Assembly (NCBI GenBank): GCA_002336105.1
Contig: DDEQ01000016.1
Coordinates: 12,505-76,504 of the forward strand
Direction of reading: 5' to 3'
DNA from: Chthonomonas sp. UBA1950
GTDB taxonomy: Bacteria; Armatimonadota; Fimbriimonadia; Fimbriimonadales; Fimbriimonadaceae
DNA length: 64,000 nt
Of this stretch, positions 9,106-18,031 are shown piece after piece. Each line of letters starts with the position of its first letter. The stretch's first letter is position 1. The notes beneath the pieces are model-generated. The model made no database searches. It had not been told where the DNA came from and was given only the letters and a program-made list of their open reading frames with translations. A program made the position numbers and the translations under genes.

Positions 9106-10050
9106 TTACTGGCTAAGACTGGTCACATAGTCTCGTTCTGTTGCATCGTATGCCCAATATTTGGCAACCGATGCATACATCGACTTTCGTTCAGCCGCAG
9201 TGATCGAAAGAGGATTGACAGGGATTGGATAAGCAACCGCGGCTTTCATGCTTTTTGCATGTCCATCGGTGAAAGCGTAGTTCGCCGAGTCCTTTCCGTG
9301 ACGATCAGGGACCTCCCAACAGATCTCTCGGTACGTACCGCTAGGATATGCCGTCGTCTTGGATGCACGTTTGGCGTAGCAGTTAGCGTCATAAACAGCG
9401 CCTAACCTACCGTTATATCCGCCACCATCTCCCGCAAAAATCGTGCTGGCAACTTGGTCCATCTCGCTGAAGTTTGGATACCGGTAGTATCTCGCCCGAG
9501 AAGCAGAAGGCAGGAAGTAACCCGTGTAGGAGAGGATTCCGCTATATCCATACGAGAATGAATATCGTGGAGTATTGGCATTCGTTGAGTCTTTGAAGTA
9601 AACGTATTCTCCTTGCGCTCCGGCACTTGGGCAGTGCCACATGCCATCGTTGTTTGTTGCATCCTTCGAAGTCTTGTCCACCGCGCCGCTGCGAACGTAG
9701 GGTGAAAGTTTGAAGCTCCAGCATCCGCGCATTTCTCCCGAATTGGTGTTCGTGTTTGCAGTTCCAACGCAGTCATAGCCTAAATAGGTTGTTCCCGTTA
9801 CAGGGTCCTCGGCAGTTGCTCCAGCTCGACCGTAATATTCGTTCCAAGCGCACAGTGAGTCGTCATAGTCTCCAGCGTATAGATGCGCAGCAACAGCCAT
9901 CTGCTTGACGTTGCTCAAGCAAGAAGTCTTCTTGGCTGCTTCTTTAGCTTGTGCAAATACAGGAAACAAGATCGCCGCCAATATGGCAATGATCGCGATA
10001 ACGACGAGCAACTCGATGAGGGTGAACCCACGGCGGGCAGACATTTGCAT
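9106..10050 (-). CDS. DUF1559-type prepilin-like secreted protein
   Basis: 314-aa protein with a type IV prepilin/pseudopilin N-terminus: RRGFTLIELLVVIAIIAIL, where cleavage is expected after the Gly before Phe, followed by ILFPVFAQAKEAAKK. The C-terminal part holds the HGKDSANYAFTDGHAKSM signature of the DUF1559 (H-x9-DG) group, abundant in Planctomycetes and Armatimonadota. The mature domain is Tyr/Ala-rich with four Cys. GGAGAGATC precedes the ATG as a ribosome site. Paralogous to the protein at 45859-46800, sharing the first 35 residues almost exactly. Likely located on the cell surface; no pilus assembly genes are near it. Confidence 0.85.
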   Translation of the reverse strand: MQMSARRGFTLIELLVVIAIIAILAAILFPVFAQAKEAAKKTSCLSNVKQMAVAAHLYAGDYDDSLCAWNEYYGRAGATAEDPVTGTTYLGYDCVGTANTNTNSGEMRGCWSFKLSPYVRSGAVDKTSKDATNNDGMWHCPSAGAQGEYVYFKDSTNANTPRYSFSYGYSGILSYTGYFLPSASRARYYRYPNFSEMDQVASTIFAGDGGGYNGRLGAVYDANCYAKRASKTTAYPSGTYREICWEVPDRHGKDSANYAFTDGHAKSMKAAVAYPIPVNPLSITAAERKSMYASVAKYWAYDATERDYVTSLSQ

Positions 10051-10248
10051 GATCTCTCCAAAAACTCAACTCCATTTGAGGTTGAGCGACCTGGATATTA
10101 CGCGGTTAAGGTTTAAGGCCCGATTAACTTAACGAAGACAAAACCGTATCTTAATCTCCCTTACTTGCTCGGCGCGTTTTAAGCTGTGCCGTAGACCCGC
10201 TTCCCAAAGCATTCACTGGAAGTGCCGATTGCTACGGATTTGGGCCCA

Positions 10249-10291
10249 AAAAGGATAAGGCAGAATAGCCCTCTGAGTGATCGAAGAGGGC
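10249..10291 (-). terminator. Hairpin terminator after the secreted Ig-like protein
   Basis: GCCCTCT/AGAGGGC arms (7 bp, 10-nt loop, 10268-10291) lie 21 nt past the stop of the gene at 10312-11481. On the minus strand the hairpin is followed by an AT-rich run ending in five T. The U-tract is set back from the stem, so strength is uncertain. Confidence 0.45.
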
Positions 10292-10311
10292 ATTCCTGTC
10301 TTAGTGGCAGT

Positions 10312-11481
10312 TTACTGGCAGGATTCCGGCCCCCATGGTCCAGGCCCTCCGTCGGATGGATACCCATCCACAAATGCAATCCATACCGGACTGGTCGACT
10401 CACCCGCGGCCGTCGATGTGCAGATCTCTGTTCGTTGGAAAGTCCATACACCGTTTCTGCATACATAGAGATCGTTCTTTCTGGATTTCGTCCATTCAAG
10501 AATAGTGCGGTTGCCTGGATATTTGACGCCATCTTTAACCGAGATGCCGTACCTTTCAAGTATCTGAAGAGCCAGGTCCACTGTCATTTCGATCGTAACA
10601 TCCTGGTTCTTAACCTTCTTGCGGACTGGCTTGCCCCAAGGGCCATAAACTCGGTGCAGGCCGCCAGGCAGAGTACAGTTTTTGTTATCTCTGATCGGCC
10701 AAGGGTTGACAGGCACAGGTGTACATTTCGCCGGGATTGGCAATGGCACTGGCGTTACACCGGCTCCAGGTGCTGTGACAGTGAGGCTGCCCACCGCGTT
10801 GACTGATTCGGTCTGAACAGCTCCCGAAGGAACGCTTAAACGCTGACTAAGCGGCGTTGCAGAAACGACATCTATGGCAACGCAGTCCACAACAGCAACT
10901 GGACCATCGTAAGTATCGTTTGGTTCTAGGACTGGAATGGGGGCGTTGCCGGCAATGGTGTTGATGTCTCCGGTTGCTAGGACGGTTTGAGCTGCGCCGC
11001 CGATGAGATTATAAGCATAAACCGGATTAGCCCCGCCAGCCGGGAAGCTCTGCAAAACAATGTTGGTTCTTTGTAGGTATCGTGGGTAACCGCTGTCAGG
11101 CAAGTTTGGATTGGCAACCAGGCGGATAGTCACCATCGCGTTGCTTCCATCGGCCGCGACATAGGAGATCCTGTCGAGACCCATCGGAGGCATGTAGCTA
11201 GGCGCGATGTAATCTCCCGTTGAGCTGATCGTTCCGTACTCGGTCTCCCAGTTAGGGTTGACTCCGGGGGATAGTTGCATGTCTGCGAAATGGTATGTCA
11301 CACCCGCTGTAAGTTTCAGCCAATCGACGGAAGCGCTTGTAGTACCTTGCATGCAGGTACTACAAGCCTTGCTATCGGCAGTGCCAAGCCCAAATCCGTG
11401 AGCGGAGGATTTTCTTGGAATCGCAGTGAGACCGAGGGAGAGGGCGGTTACTGCGGTAAGTCCAATCAGTATGACTTTCAC
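10312..11481 (-). CDS. Exported protein with bacterial Ig-like domain, function unknown
   Basis: 389-aa exported protein of unknown function. A signal peptide (residues 1-27, ending SSA before HGF) is followed by a CSTCMQG motif that could bind a metal or form a disulfide. Residues about 55-120 match the bacterial Ig-like pattern (EYGTISSTGDYIAPSYMPP ... GSNAMVTIRLVANP). The C-terminal half has Cys pairs and many Pro/Trp residues but no family I recognise. The GTG start has no Shine-Dalgarno. A hairpin follows its stop. Surface adhesion or matrix roles are possible but unsupported. Confidence 0.6.
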   Translation of the reverse strand: MKVILIGLTAVTALSLGLTAIPRKSSAHGFGLGTADSKACSTCMQGTTSASVDWLKLTAGVTYHFADMQLSPGVNPNWETEYGTISSTGDYIAPSYMPPMGLDRISYVAADGSNAMVTIRLVANPNLPDSGYPRYLQRTNIVLQSFPAGGANPVYAYNLIGGAAQTVLATGDINTIAGNAPIPVLEPNDTYDGPVAVVDCVAIDVVSATPLSQRLSVPSGAVQTESVNAVGSLTVTAPGAGVTPVPLPIPAKCTPVPVNPWPIRDNKNCTLPGGLHRVYGPWGKPVRKKVKNQDVTIEMTVDLALQILERYGISVKDGVKYPGNRTILEWTKSRKNDLYVCRNGVWTFQRTEICTSTAAGESTSPVWIAFVDGYPSDGGPGPWGPESCQ

Positions 11482-11696
11482 GCATCAAGTATTACATCAC
11501 TTATTCCACTAGCACAAGTATCTTTCTTTCAAAATTCCAGTAACGTCTAAACTGGTCGATTCCAAGGACTAGAAGCAAATACTTAAGGTCCTGTTGCTAC
11601 ATATAGGTCATGGGTTTACCCGGGTTGTGGCCGAAACTCTTTATTCTTCGATGAACGCAGTTTTGAGTTCGTTGCTCAGGTGCGAAGTCACAGCCT

Positions 11697-13199
11697 CTAC
11701 CCTTCGCGCTTACTTGCTGGACGCGTTCTCAGTTGGGCCCAAGACCTGAGTTCTTCGATGTCCTCGCTCATCATCACGCTCAGCGGCACAACCGCCTTCG
11801 CCTCTGCCAAAAGATCCTTTTGTTGAAGTTGCCGACCGGCATCAAAAGCTGCATAAAGCGCACCGACGACGACCTGCTCAATTTCGGCCCCGCTAAATCC
11901 TTCCGTCGCCTTAGCTAAAGTCTTTAGGTTGAATTTACTGATGTCCGGCTTACGCTTGCGGATATGAATGCTGAAGATCTGCTCGCGCTCGCCTTCATCC
12001 GGTAGGTCGACAAAGAATATTTCATCAAAGCGCCCTTTGCGTAACATTTCCGGCGGCAATGCACTGACATCGTTAGCCGTCGCGATCAGGAAAACGGGTG
12101 AAGTCTTTTCGCTCATCCACGTTAAGAAAGTGGCAAAAACGCGAGCGGTGGTTCCACTGTCACTGACACCACTTCCACCTACCCCCGCGAATCCTTTTTC
12201 TAGCTCGTCGGCCCAGAGTACGCACGGCGCGACCGATTCGCTCACCTTGATCGCCTTTCGAATGTTTTCTTCGCTTTGGCCGACCAATGAACCAAAGATT
12301 CGGCCAACGTCTAGCTTAAGTAGCGGCAAATTCCAGTGCGCTGCCACCGCCTTTGCAACCAGCGATTTTCCACAACCTTGAACGCCGAGAAGAAGAATTC
12401 CCTTAGGAGCAGGAATTCCGAACTCGCGAGCCTTATCGGTAAAAGTCTTGGTTCGCTTATCTAGCCATTCTTTTAGGAGCTCAAGCCCACCAACATCTTT
12501 GATCTTGCTATCCGGCGCGTAGTACTCCAGAATCCCAGACTTTCGAATGATCTGCTGCTTCTCATGGAGAATTGCCTCGACATCAAACTTCTTCTTTTCG
12601 ACCAGCGATCTTGCAAATACCGATTCGATCTCGTCTAGAGTAAGTCCTTGAGCCGATTTGACGAGCCGTTCACGCTCCGATGCTTCTAGTTCTGCATTGA
12701 CGCTTGGATTCGTTTTGACCGCCGAACTAACCTTATCGAGCGTGTCTTCGATCTCCTTTGCCGTTGGAAGCGGAAACTCCACGACGGTGATGTCCTTCTC
12801 TAGCTCCGGCGGCAGAATAAGGGTTGGCCCACACAAAATAAGGGTCTGAGAACGTCCTCTCATCCGCGCGGCAAGGTCCCTCAGCAAGCGAATCACCCGA
12901 TAGTCTTTCATGTAGGGGTGAAAGTCTTTGAGCAAGAAAACCGTAAATTCGGGTGCTTCATGGACCAGAGCAAGCGCTTCGAGCTCGCCTGGAAGAACAC
13001 CGCTCGGCTTAACCGGCCCGCTGACCCGGTTCACATGCGGGCGCATGCCCTGAGTGACGCTCCAAGTGTGTAAAGATCGGCTGAGGTTCTGGCAAACCCT
13101 TTGAACCGCCTCTTCTGTCCGTCGCTCTTCGTAAGTGACGACATATAGAATCGGATACTTGGCACGTATCAAAACCTCGATTTCTTCGGAGGCACCCAT
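11697..13199 (-). CDS. Ycf46-like AAA+ ATPase
   Basis: 500-aa AAA+ ATPase of the Ycf46 family known from cyanobacteria and plastids, where it is linked to inorganic-carbon use; the biochemical role is unsettled. N-terminal region starts EEIEVLIRAKYPILYVVTYEE, the family hallmark. The single AAA module has Walker A GVQGCGKSLVAK, Walker B VLWADELEKGF, sensor LIATAND and arginine finger context MLRKGRFDEIFF. In the Walker B the family's WIDEI/E is WADELE, still with Asp-Glu. The C-terminus (RPASKREG) has no hydrophobic-Tyr-X or GQYL docking tail, so it is not the proteasome ATPase. TACGAT lies 7 nt upstream of the ATG; no Shine-Dalgarno. It lies 65 bp downstream of the thiamine pyrophosphokinase gene. 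Confidence 0.85.
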   Translation of the reverse strand: MGASEEIEVLIRAKYPILYVVTYEERRTEEAVQRVCQNLSRSLHTWSVTQGMRPHVNRVSGPVKPSGVLPGELEALALVHEAPEFTVFLLKDFHPYMKDYRVIRLLRDLAARMRGRSQTLILCGPTLILPPELEKDITVVEFPLPTAKEIEDTLDKVSSAVKTNPSVNAELEASERERLVKSAQGLTLDEIESVFARSLVEKKKFDVEAILHEKQQIIRKSGILEYYAPDSKIKDVGGLELLKEWLDKRTKTFTDKAREFGIPAPKGILLLGVQGCGKSLVAKAVAAHWNLPLLKLDVGRIFGSLVGQSEENIRKAIKVSESVAPCVLWADELEKGFAGVGGSGVSDSGTTARVFATFLTWMSEKTSPVFLIATANDVSALPPEMLRKGRFDEIFFVDLPDEGEREQIFSIHIRKRKPDISKFNLKTLAKATEGFSGAEIEQVVVGALYAAFDAGRQLQQKDLLAEAKAVVPLSVMMSEDIEELRSWAQLRTRPASKREG

Positions 13200-13206
13200 G
13201 AGAGAT

Positions 13207-13212
13207 ATCGTA
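13207..13212 (-). promoter_or_regulatory. TANNNT -10 element 7 nt before an ATG
   Basis: On the minus strand TACGAT, then seven bases, then the ATG of the Ycf46-like gene, which lacks a Shine-Dalgarno. Candidate leaderless promoter separating it from the upstream thiamine pyrophosphokinase gene. Confidence 0.35.
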
Positions 13213-13264
13213 CCGGGAAGAGATCAAGTTCAGGGTCTTTTGCCCGAATGACTACTGCGCTTAG

Positions 13265-13942
13265 CTACCAAACAGGTTCGTTTGCTTCGACAAATACGAT
13301 GAGCGCCCCTTCGTCGAAGCTAATTCTTAGTGGCGCGTCGCCGCTGATTTTGTTCGAAACGCTTGCATTCACCAAAGGGGCAAGTACAACCTTTTCGAGC
13401 GGCCAATCCACATTGGTTAAGGTGACTCCATAGCAAGTCGTGATCGGTATAACCGACACCCGACCAAGGCTCCCAATTTCGTGATCGTAAATCGGCCCTT
13501 TGAGGATGTGTCCGATCGCTCGACGCAAGCCGAGTCGGACTTTCAGCGATGATCTGGCAGAGCTCTGAATCCCTCCCAAGACGTGATCGAGCAGATCGCC
13601 TTCTACCCCGATGAGGGTCATTTCGACATAGCCCAACTTCTCCGCAAGATTAAGCAACTTGTCGATGTCGGTGGTGTCTTGGTCTAGGTCGTGAATAAGG
13701 TGAGCTTGTTCGTCAACCAGTTCTGGATTCAGGGAATCTAGATCTCCAACCGTGATGTCTGCCCTCGCCCCAACCGAGTGTAATAAATTCGCGCCGCCGT
13801 CAGCGGCAATGATCACGTCGGCAGAATCCGCCCAAGCTCTCACCAGGTTCAAATCGACATCGTTGCCCGCCAAAACCCCTAAGAGCCTTTTGGGGCCAAT
13901 TATTGAGTCGCGGTCTCTTGGCTCGGGCGTAGATATTGACAT
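13265..13942 (-). CDS. thiN: Thiamine pyrophosphokinase
   Basis: 225-aa enzyme that transfers pyrophosphate from ATP to thiamine. Family motifs appear in order: AADGGANLL, GDLDSLNPE, the metal-binding QDTTDIDKLL, GVEGDLLDHVLGG, and a C-terminal beta-sandwich that binds thiamine (LTNVDWPLEKV ... VSNKISGDAPLRISFDEGALIVFV). In the usual TNGLxW stretch the Trp is kept (NVDWPL), and VSN(K) matches the SN motif that contacts thiamine. The first about 16 residues are not conserved, so the true start may be further in. No TPP riboswitch seen upstream. Confidence 0.88.
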   Translation of the reverse strand: MSISTPEPRDRDSIIGPKRLLGVLAGNDVDLNLVRAWADSADVIIAADGGANLLHSVGARADITVGDLDSLNPELVDEQAHLIHDLDQDTTDIDKLLNLAEKLGYVEMTLIGVEGDLLDHVLGGIQSSARSSLKVRLGLRRAIGHILKGPIYDHEIGSLGRVSVIPITTCYGVTLTNVDWPLEKVVLAPLVNASVSNKISGDAPLRISFDEGALIVFVEANEPVW

Positions 13943-14001
13943 TATTGACTGTCCACCTGATTGCCGAAGTCCAGGTTGAGCAAGAGCACAACTAAAACGG
14001 C

Positions 14002-14036
14002 AACGAGTGTGTAAGATGAATTCCTACACACTCGTT
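14002..14036. terminator. Perfect 12-bp hairpin without U-tract
   Basis: AACGAGTGTGTA at 14002-14013 pairs perfectly with TACACACTCGTT at 14025-14036, loop of 11 nt. It follows the stop of the gene at 14087-15109 (minus strand) by 50 nt. There is no strong U-run on the minus side; on the plus side four T overlap the arm end. Likely a 3' end or termination structure. Confidence 0.5.
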
Positions 14037-14086
14037 TTACCCTTGCTGGAACTCACACCAGAGTGGAGGTTTCAGACAAACTCAAA

Positions 14087-15109
14087 TTACGGTCCATAGT
14101 CGACAAAACTCGAAATGAACGGCTGACCATCTCTATTCCAATAGATGGAGTAGCTAATAGTTGACTTCTTTACGCTTACAGTAGAACTCTTCACGAATGC
14201 TGTCGCTGCAGCAGACGTCATGCCTTTTTCCATTGCAGACTTCATCATGTCGCCTTTTAGTCCGTCTTGAACCTGCGGGGTTAGATCTCCAAACTTAACG
14301 TCATAAGAACCATCCCAGGGTTCACCAGCATTCAGCGACTTGAGCCAAGAGCGGAACCAAGAAAATGACTTCTTCCTTGCTTCAATTTCTCTTTGCTTTG
14401 CTACCTCCGTCATGCGCTTAGTCAGATGATCGATATCTCTCAGTCGATCTTTCGTCGATAGATCAGTTGAGAAGGAAATCACCGTCTTTAAGCCATCACG
14501 ATCACTTTCCGAGTTGAGAGCGTCCAGCGAGGTTGATCTCGCCTGGTTGGTATCGATCCGATTATTGGAGGCATCTTTAGCCCATAAAGCATTGCTCTCA
14601 CCTAACCGGACTCGAACAGTTTGACCCTGCGAACTTATGTCGATAGTGGTCACCGAGCAGACTACAACTTTCAAGTTGTCCTGAGAGAGCCACGTAGCGC
14701 AGTATTTCTGTGGCATTGGGCTCCTTCGTAACACAGAGCGAAAAGCAACCTTTTCGGCTGATGTCATAGTGGACATGTCCAAAACAGCCGTCGTGCCGGT
14801 GTTCTGCATTTTCGCCGTGGTTGCCAGTAAGTTGTTCGCATCTACATCCGTAGGTGTCGTCAACTTCGGATCAATCAGGAACATCGCGGACCCCGATACG
14901 GTGACATCAAACCCGCGAGCAGCCGCTAAATCTCGTAGTTTTTCTAACGGCATGTGAATAGCATTGACCGGCAAAACTTCACTACTCGAAGCTGCCAGAA
15001 CAGCGTGCGATAGCAGGTCCAATTTGGCTTTTGGGGCCTGTTGAGAAAAGCCAATCGACTCAGCAACTACAATAATAGCTACAGCCAGAAACTTATTCAT
15101 AAATAACAT
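14087..15109 (-). CDS. Exported protein of unknown function
   Basis: 340-aa protein, not recognised. A hydrophobic N-terminal segment (AVAIIVVAESIGFSQ) resembles a signal peptide. Residues about 50-75 (MPLEKLRDLAAARGFDVTVSG) look like the small STN/secretin-type module used to read short alpha-beta repeats, but this is weak. The middle is Ser/Thr-rich and a short coiled segment (KRMTEVAKQREIEARKKS) precedes a Trp/Phe-rich SFSWFRSWLKSL stretch. The start could also be the Met at 15100. No operon partner: next genes are 144 and more than 300 bp away. Confidence 0.55.
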   Translation of the reverse strand: MLFMNKFLAVAIIVVAESIGFSQQAPKAKLDLLSHAVLAASSSEVLPVNAIHMPLEKLRDLAAARGFDVTVSGSAMFLIDPKLTTPTDVDANNLLATTAKMQNTGTTAVLDMSTMTSAEKVAFRSVLRRSPMPQKYCATWLSQDNLKVVVCSVTTIDISSQGQTVRVRLGESNALWAKDASNNRIDTNQARSTSLDALNSESDRDGLKTVISFSTDLSTKDRLRDIDHLTKRMTEVAKQREIEARKKSFSWFRSWLKSLNAGEPWDGSYDVKFGDLTPQVQDGLKGDMMKSAMEKGMTSAAATAFVKSSTVSVKKSTISYSIYWNRDGQPFISSFVDYGP

Positions 15110-15458
15110 CAGAGGAGTACCTGTCTTCAGCTCTTGTGCCCCATCATACTCGACTACTCAGATCTATGTCTCCAGGGGGTGCATAATAGCCCGATTCCGT
15201 AGTCGATATAATGGCAGAGTCCCATTCAGAATGGATGCCTTCAATCACCACCGCGATGCAACGTGTGATTTTCTGCCCAGTTCGCCAGAGAAGCGACAAG
15301 TCTAAGCACTTAGGTTCCAAACACCGCAATATAGCTATCCGGAAGTGTCTGGAAAATCTGCACACTTGAAAGACAGAGAGGGTGAGTGTGCAAACGACTT
15401 TAGATTTGAATGTGATCCTTCCTCGATTTGGATTAGCGAGGAAGGATCACAATCAAAT
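15110..15458. other. 349-bp stretch without a convincing gene
   Basis: Lies between the exported unknown protein and glutamate dehydrogenase, both on the minus strand. It holds the strong hairpin at 15411-15451 close to the gdhA stop. The rest should contain the promoter of the exported protein but no clear -35/-10 pair was found. The 73-codon open frame inside it has no family resemblance, signal peptide or ribosome site and was not called. Confidence 0.6.
15411..15451. terminator. Perfect 15-bp hairpin 7 nt after gdhA stop
   Basis: TGTGATCCTTCCTCG at 15411-15425 and its exact reverse complement at 15437-15451, 11-nt loop. On the minus strand it starts 7 nt beyond the TAA of glutamate dehydrogenase. 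Flanking bases extend the stem imperfectly. There is no U-tract after it, so it may act as an mRNA 3'-end stabiliser or a non-canonical terminator. Confidence 0.6.
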
Positions 15459-16712
15459 TTAGGGAAAAATCCCTCGGCGAACGGTCGCGTCGGCGACGCG
15501 CTTGACGCCAATAATCAGCGCAGCGGTTCTCATATCCGTCTTGTGAGACTTCATAGTTGATTCAACCGCGGCATAGCTTCGGCGCATGATTCGCGTGAGT
15601 TTGCCGTTGACCTCTTCCTCTTCCCAGAAGAAGTTCTGAAGGTCTTGAACCCATTCGAAGTAGCTCACCACAACTCCACCGGCGTTCGCCAAGATGTCGG
15701 GGACCAAGAACACACCGTTATCGGAGAAGATATGGTCAGCATCCGGGGTGCAAGGGCCGTTAGCGCCTTCGACGATGAGTTTCGCCTTAACTTTGTTAGC
15801 GTTTTCCTTAGTTAACTGTGCCGAAATCGCTGCCGGGATAAGAACATCGCATGGCAACTCGAGGAGTTCGGAGTTACTGACTTTTTCTGCTTCGGTGTAT
15901 TCGCCTAAGCCACCGTCACGACCACCGCACTTCTGAATGAGCTCGCGAATGGGCAGTCCGTTCGGATTGTAGATTCCGCCGTAGGCATCGCTGACACCGA
16001 CAACAGTCGCTCCGTTTTCTTCAGCGATTTTAGCCGCGATAGAACCGACGTTTCCAAAGCCTTGAACCACGACTTTGGCTCCGCCAAGGTTCATGCCGAT
16101 AGTCTTGGCCGCTTCTTCTGCTGCAACGATGACGCCTCGACCGGTTGCCTCGACTCGGCCCTCGGATCCGCCTAGTTCCAGTGGCTTACCGGTGACGATT
16201 CCAGGCACGGTATGCCCGACCTGCATGGAGATCGTGTCCATGATCCAAGCCATCACTTGAGGGTTCGTCCCGATGTCAGGAGCAGGAACGTCGCTTCTCT
16301 CACCGATGAGCATATTGATTTCGGTTGCATACCTGCGAGTTAGCTTTTCGAGCTCTCGCTTGCTCAGTTGCTTGGTATCTACCTTTACGGAGCCCTTGGC
16401 ACCGCCGTAGGGAATATTTGCAACCGCGCATTTCCATGTCATCCACATGGCGAGTGCGCTTGTATCGTCGATATCAACATCCGGATGGAATCGAATTCCA
16501 CCTTTTGCTGGACCTCGACTTGAGTTGTGCTGAACTCGATATCCTTCGAAAACTTGTATCTCGCCGTTATCTAGAACGACGGGGAATCGAACGGTTAAAG
16601 ATCGTGCTGGAGAGGCAAGCACTTCATGCAAACCCTTATCCAGATTAAGATATTCGGCCGCAACAGCAAGTTGCTCTTTGGCCATTTCGAATACGTTTAT
16701 GTGTTGGCTCAT
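15459..16712 (-). CDS. gdhA: Glu/Leu-type amino-acid dehydrogenase (glutamate dehydrogenase)
   Basis: 417-aa glutamate dehydrogenase, interconverting glutamate and 2-oxoglutarate plus ammonia. The substrate domain has KGGIRFHPDV, MTWKCAVANIPYGGAKG with the catalytic Lys, and DVPAPDIGT with the catalytic Asp; the Rossmann domain has VVVQGFGNVGSIAA. The Pro-rich IPYGGAKG version is the small-hexamer GDH type (about 415-420 aa). The ATG at 16712 is chosen because GAGGTGA lies 8 nt upstream; a GTG 12 nt earlier overlaps that ribosome site. It ends in a strong hairpin. MreD, upstream, ends 31 bp before this start, so gdhA could also receive read-through from mreBCD. Confidence 0.92.
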   Translation of the reverse strand: MSQHINVFEMAKEQLAVAAEYLNLDKGLHEVLASPARSLTVRFPVVLDNGEIQVFEGYRVQHNSSRGPAKGGIRFHPDVDIDDTSALAMWMTWKCAVANIPYGGAKGSVKVDTKQLSKRELEKLTRRYATEINMLIGERSDVPAPDIGTNPQVMAWIMDTISMQVGHTVPGIVTGKPLELGGSEGRVEATGRGVIVAAEEAAKTIGMNLGGAKVVVQGFGNVGSIAAKIAEENGATVVGVSDAYGGIYNPNGLPIRELIQKCGGRDGGLGEYTEAEKVSNSELLELPCDVLIPAAISAQLTKENANKVKAKLIVEGANGPCTPDADHIFSDNGVFLVPDILANAGGVVVSYFEWVQDLQNFFWEEEEVNGKLTRIMRRSYAAVESTMKSHKTDMRTAALIIGVKRVADATVRRGIFP

Positions 16713-16743
16713 ATTTTGGGTCACCTCGACATGTCGTCAGTAT

Positions 16744-17229
16744 TTAGCGAACCGGCGGTTCGAGGATTCTCCTTAGGAGCGCGTAGACTGGCATCGCGAG
16801 AACACCGTTGGTCGCCGCTTGAATGATCGTACCCGTCAGGAACGGGATCAGGGCACCCCTATGGACTGCGAACATAAGCATCAATTGCGCAAGAATCGTC
16901 AAACAGACGGTTACTAGGGCCGCAACCCAGACGCTCCCCTCAAATTCGAGTTCGTTGGCATACCCTTCAAACAGTCCTACTAGGGCTCGAGTGATGATGT
17001 AAGCGGACATATTCGCACCCGCCATCGCCCCTTGAAGAAAGCCAGATCCAAACCCTAAAATCGCTCCCGATTGACGGGTTGAATACATTCCACAGCAAGC
17101 GAGTGCAATGAGCAGAAAATCAGGATGCCCGTATCCAAATCCGATGAGCGGCGCGAGGCTCCCCTGAAGCCCGGCGGCGATCCAGAGTACCACCACGGAA
17201 ACGAAAACCGTCTTACCGCCGCCCTTCAC
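16744..17229 (-). CDS. mreD: Rod shape-determining protein MreD
   Basis: 161-aa membrane protein with five hydrophobic segments, assigned to MreD by position after mreC and by the pattern HPDFLLIALACCGMY ... GAILGFGSGFLQGAMAG. MreD works with MreC, MreB, RodA and PBP2 in lateral wall synthesis. Its GTG start overlaps the mreC stop codon (GTGA), which implies translational coupling. Confidence 0.82.
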   Translation of the reverse strand: MKGGGKTVFVSVVVLWIAAGLQGSLAPLIGFGYGHPDFLLIALACCGMYSTRQSGAILGFGSGFLQGAMAGANMSAYIITRALVGLFEGYANELEFEGSVWVAALVTVCLTILAQLMLMFAVHRGALIPFLTGTIIQAATNGVLAMPVYALLRRILEPPVR

Positions 17230-18002
17230 TTTAGGATTTGCACCTCACGAAGCGAACCGAGGTTTATTGACGGGTCAATGCTGGCTCGTCGCGAGCCGAA
17301 CTCCACGTCGTTGATAACCTCGATGACGCGACCAATCAGTAAGCCACGGGGAATCTTAGTTGAGAAGCCTGCCGTGACGATGTGATCTCCAGATTGAACC
17401 GGCGCCTGTGGGTCCACAAATGTCATTTGCAACGTCGTATAGTCTTTGCCGCGAACAAGCCCAGCCGGTGGAGGATTTCGGTCTTGGTCAATAGCGCCGA
17501 TTTGCTGTCCGAAACTGGTGAGAAGAATCACTTGGGATTGGCCGGACTCGACGGTCTGCACCAATCCAACGAGTTGGCGGCCTGCCACAACCGGCATTCC
17601 CGTTTGAATACCGCGACTTTTCCCAACGTTAACAGTGATGCGATTTTCGTATGGGTAGAACCCGACGACCTCACCCCACACAGGAGTTCGCCCGGGTAAC
17701 TGCGACATCTGAACGGTTGATCTCAAGTCATCGATCTCGCGGTGCAATCGGGCAACTTCCTGATCATACAGTTCCAGTCCGACCATCATCTCCTTCATCC
17801 GTCGATTGTCGACCTGGAGTTTATGGGCCGAGGACATCCCGCCGACAAAATCTCGAGAAAAGCCAGATATCGCGGTTACTGAATTTGATACAGGGTTGAC
17901 TAATATCCGAGTTAAGCCAGTGAAAATATCGACCCGCCCCGCGTTCCTCGCGTTGTTTTGGAGACGACCTAGCACAATGGCCAGGATGAGCATCCCGGCC
18001 AA
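17226..18002 (-). CDS. mreC: Rod shape-determining protein MreC
   Basis: At least 258 aa. One membrane segment (AGMLILAIVLGRLQ), a coiled coil (about 60-95) and the double beta-barrel MreC domain (VVGFYPYENRITVNVGKSRGIQTGMPVV ... GDHIVTAGFSTKIPRGLLIGRV) are clear. The only standard start in this frame is TTG at 18002, which lies inside the membrane segment region. Upstream in-frame codons back to a TGA encode a basic stretch (V-K-R-N-K-K-Y-G) that would suit the cytoplasmic tail, preceded by AGAGAGG, but no ATG, GTG or TTG is there. A non-standard start such as ATC is possible; the N-terminus is therefore uncertain. MreC links the MreB cytoskeleton to periplasmic wall synthases. Confidence 0.82.
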   Translation of the reverse strand: MAGMLILAIVLGRLQNNARNAGRVDIFTGLTRILVNPVSNSVTAISGFSRDFVGGMSSAHKLQVDNRRMKEMMVGLELYDQEVARLHREIDDLRSTVQMSQLPGRTPVWGEVVGFYPYENRITVNVGKSRGIQTGMPVVAGRQLVGLVQTVESGQSQVILLTSFGQQIGAIDQDRNPPPAGLVRGKDYTTLQMTFVDPQAPVQSGDHIVTAGFSTKIPRGLLIGRVIEVINDVEFGSRRASIDPSINLGSLREVQILK

Positions 18003-18031
18003 TCCAAGAAATCCGTATTTCTTGTTACGCT

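Noticed and set aside
11697..13199. AAA ATPase considered as the missing UBact-proteasome ATPase
   Set aside because: The N-terminus and Walker regions match Ycf46; there is no OB-ring or coiled-coil domain of Mpa/ARC and no C-terminal docking motif.
15144..15365. 73-aa open reading frame as a gene
   Set aside because: No ribosome site, no recognisable motif, Cys and Arg-rich composition typical of chance frames, and it lies in an intergenic region.
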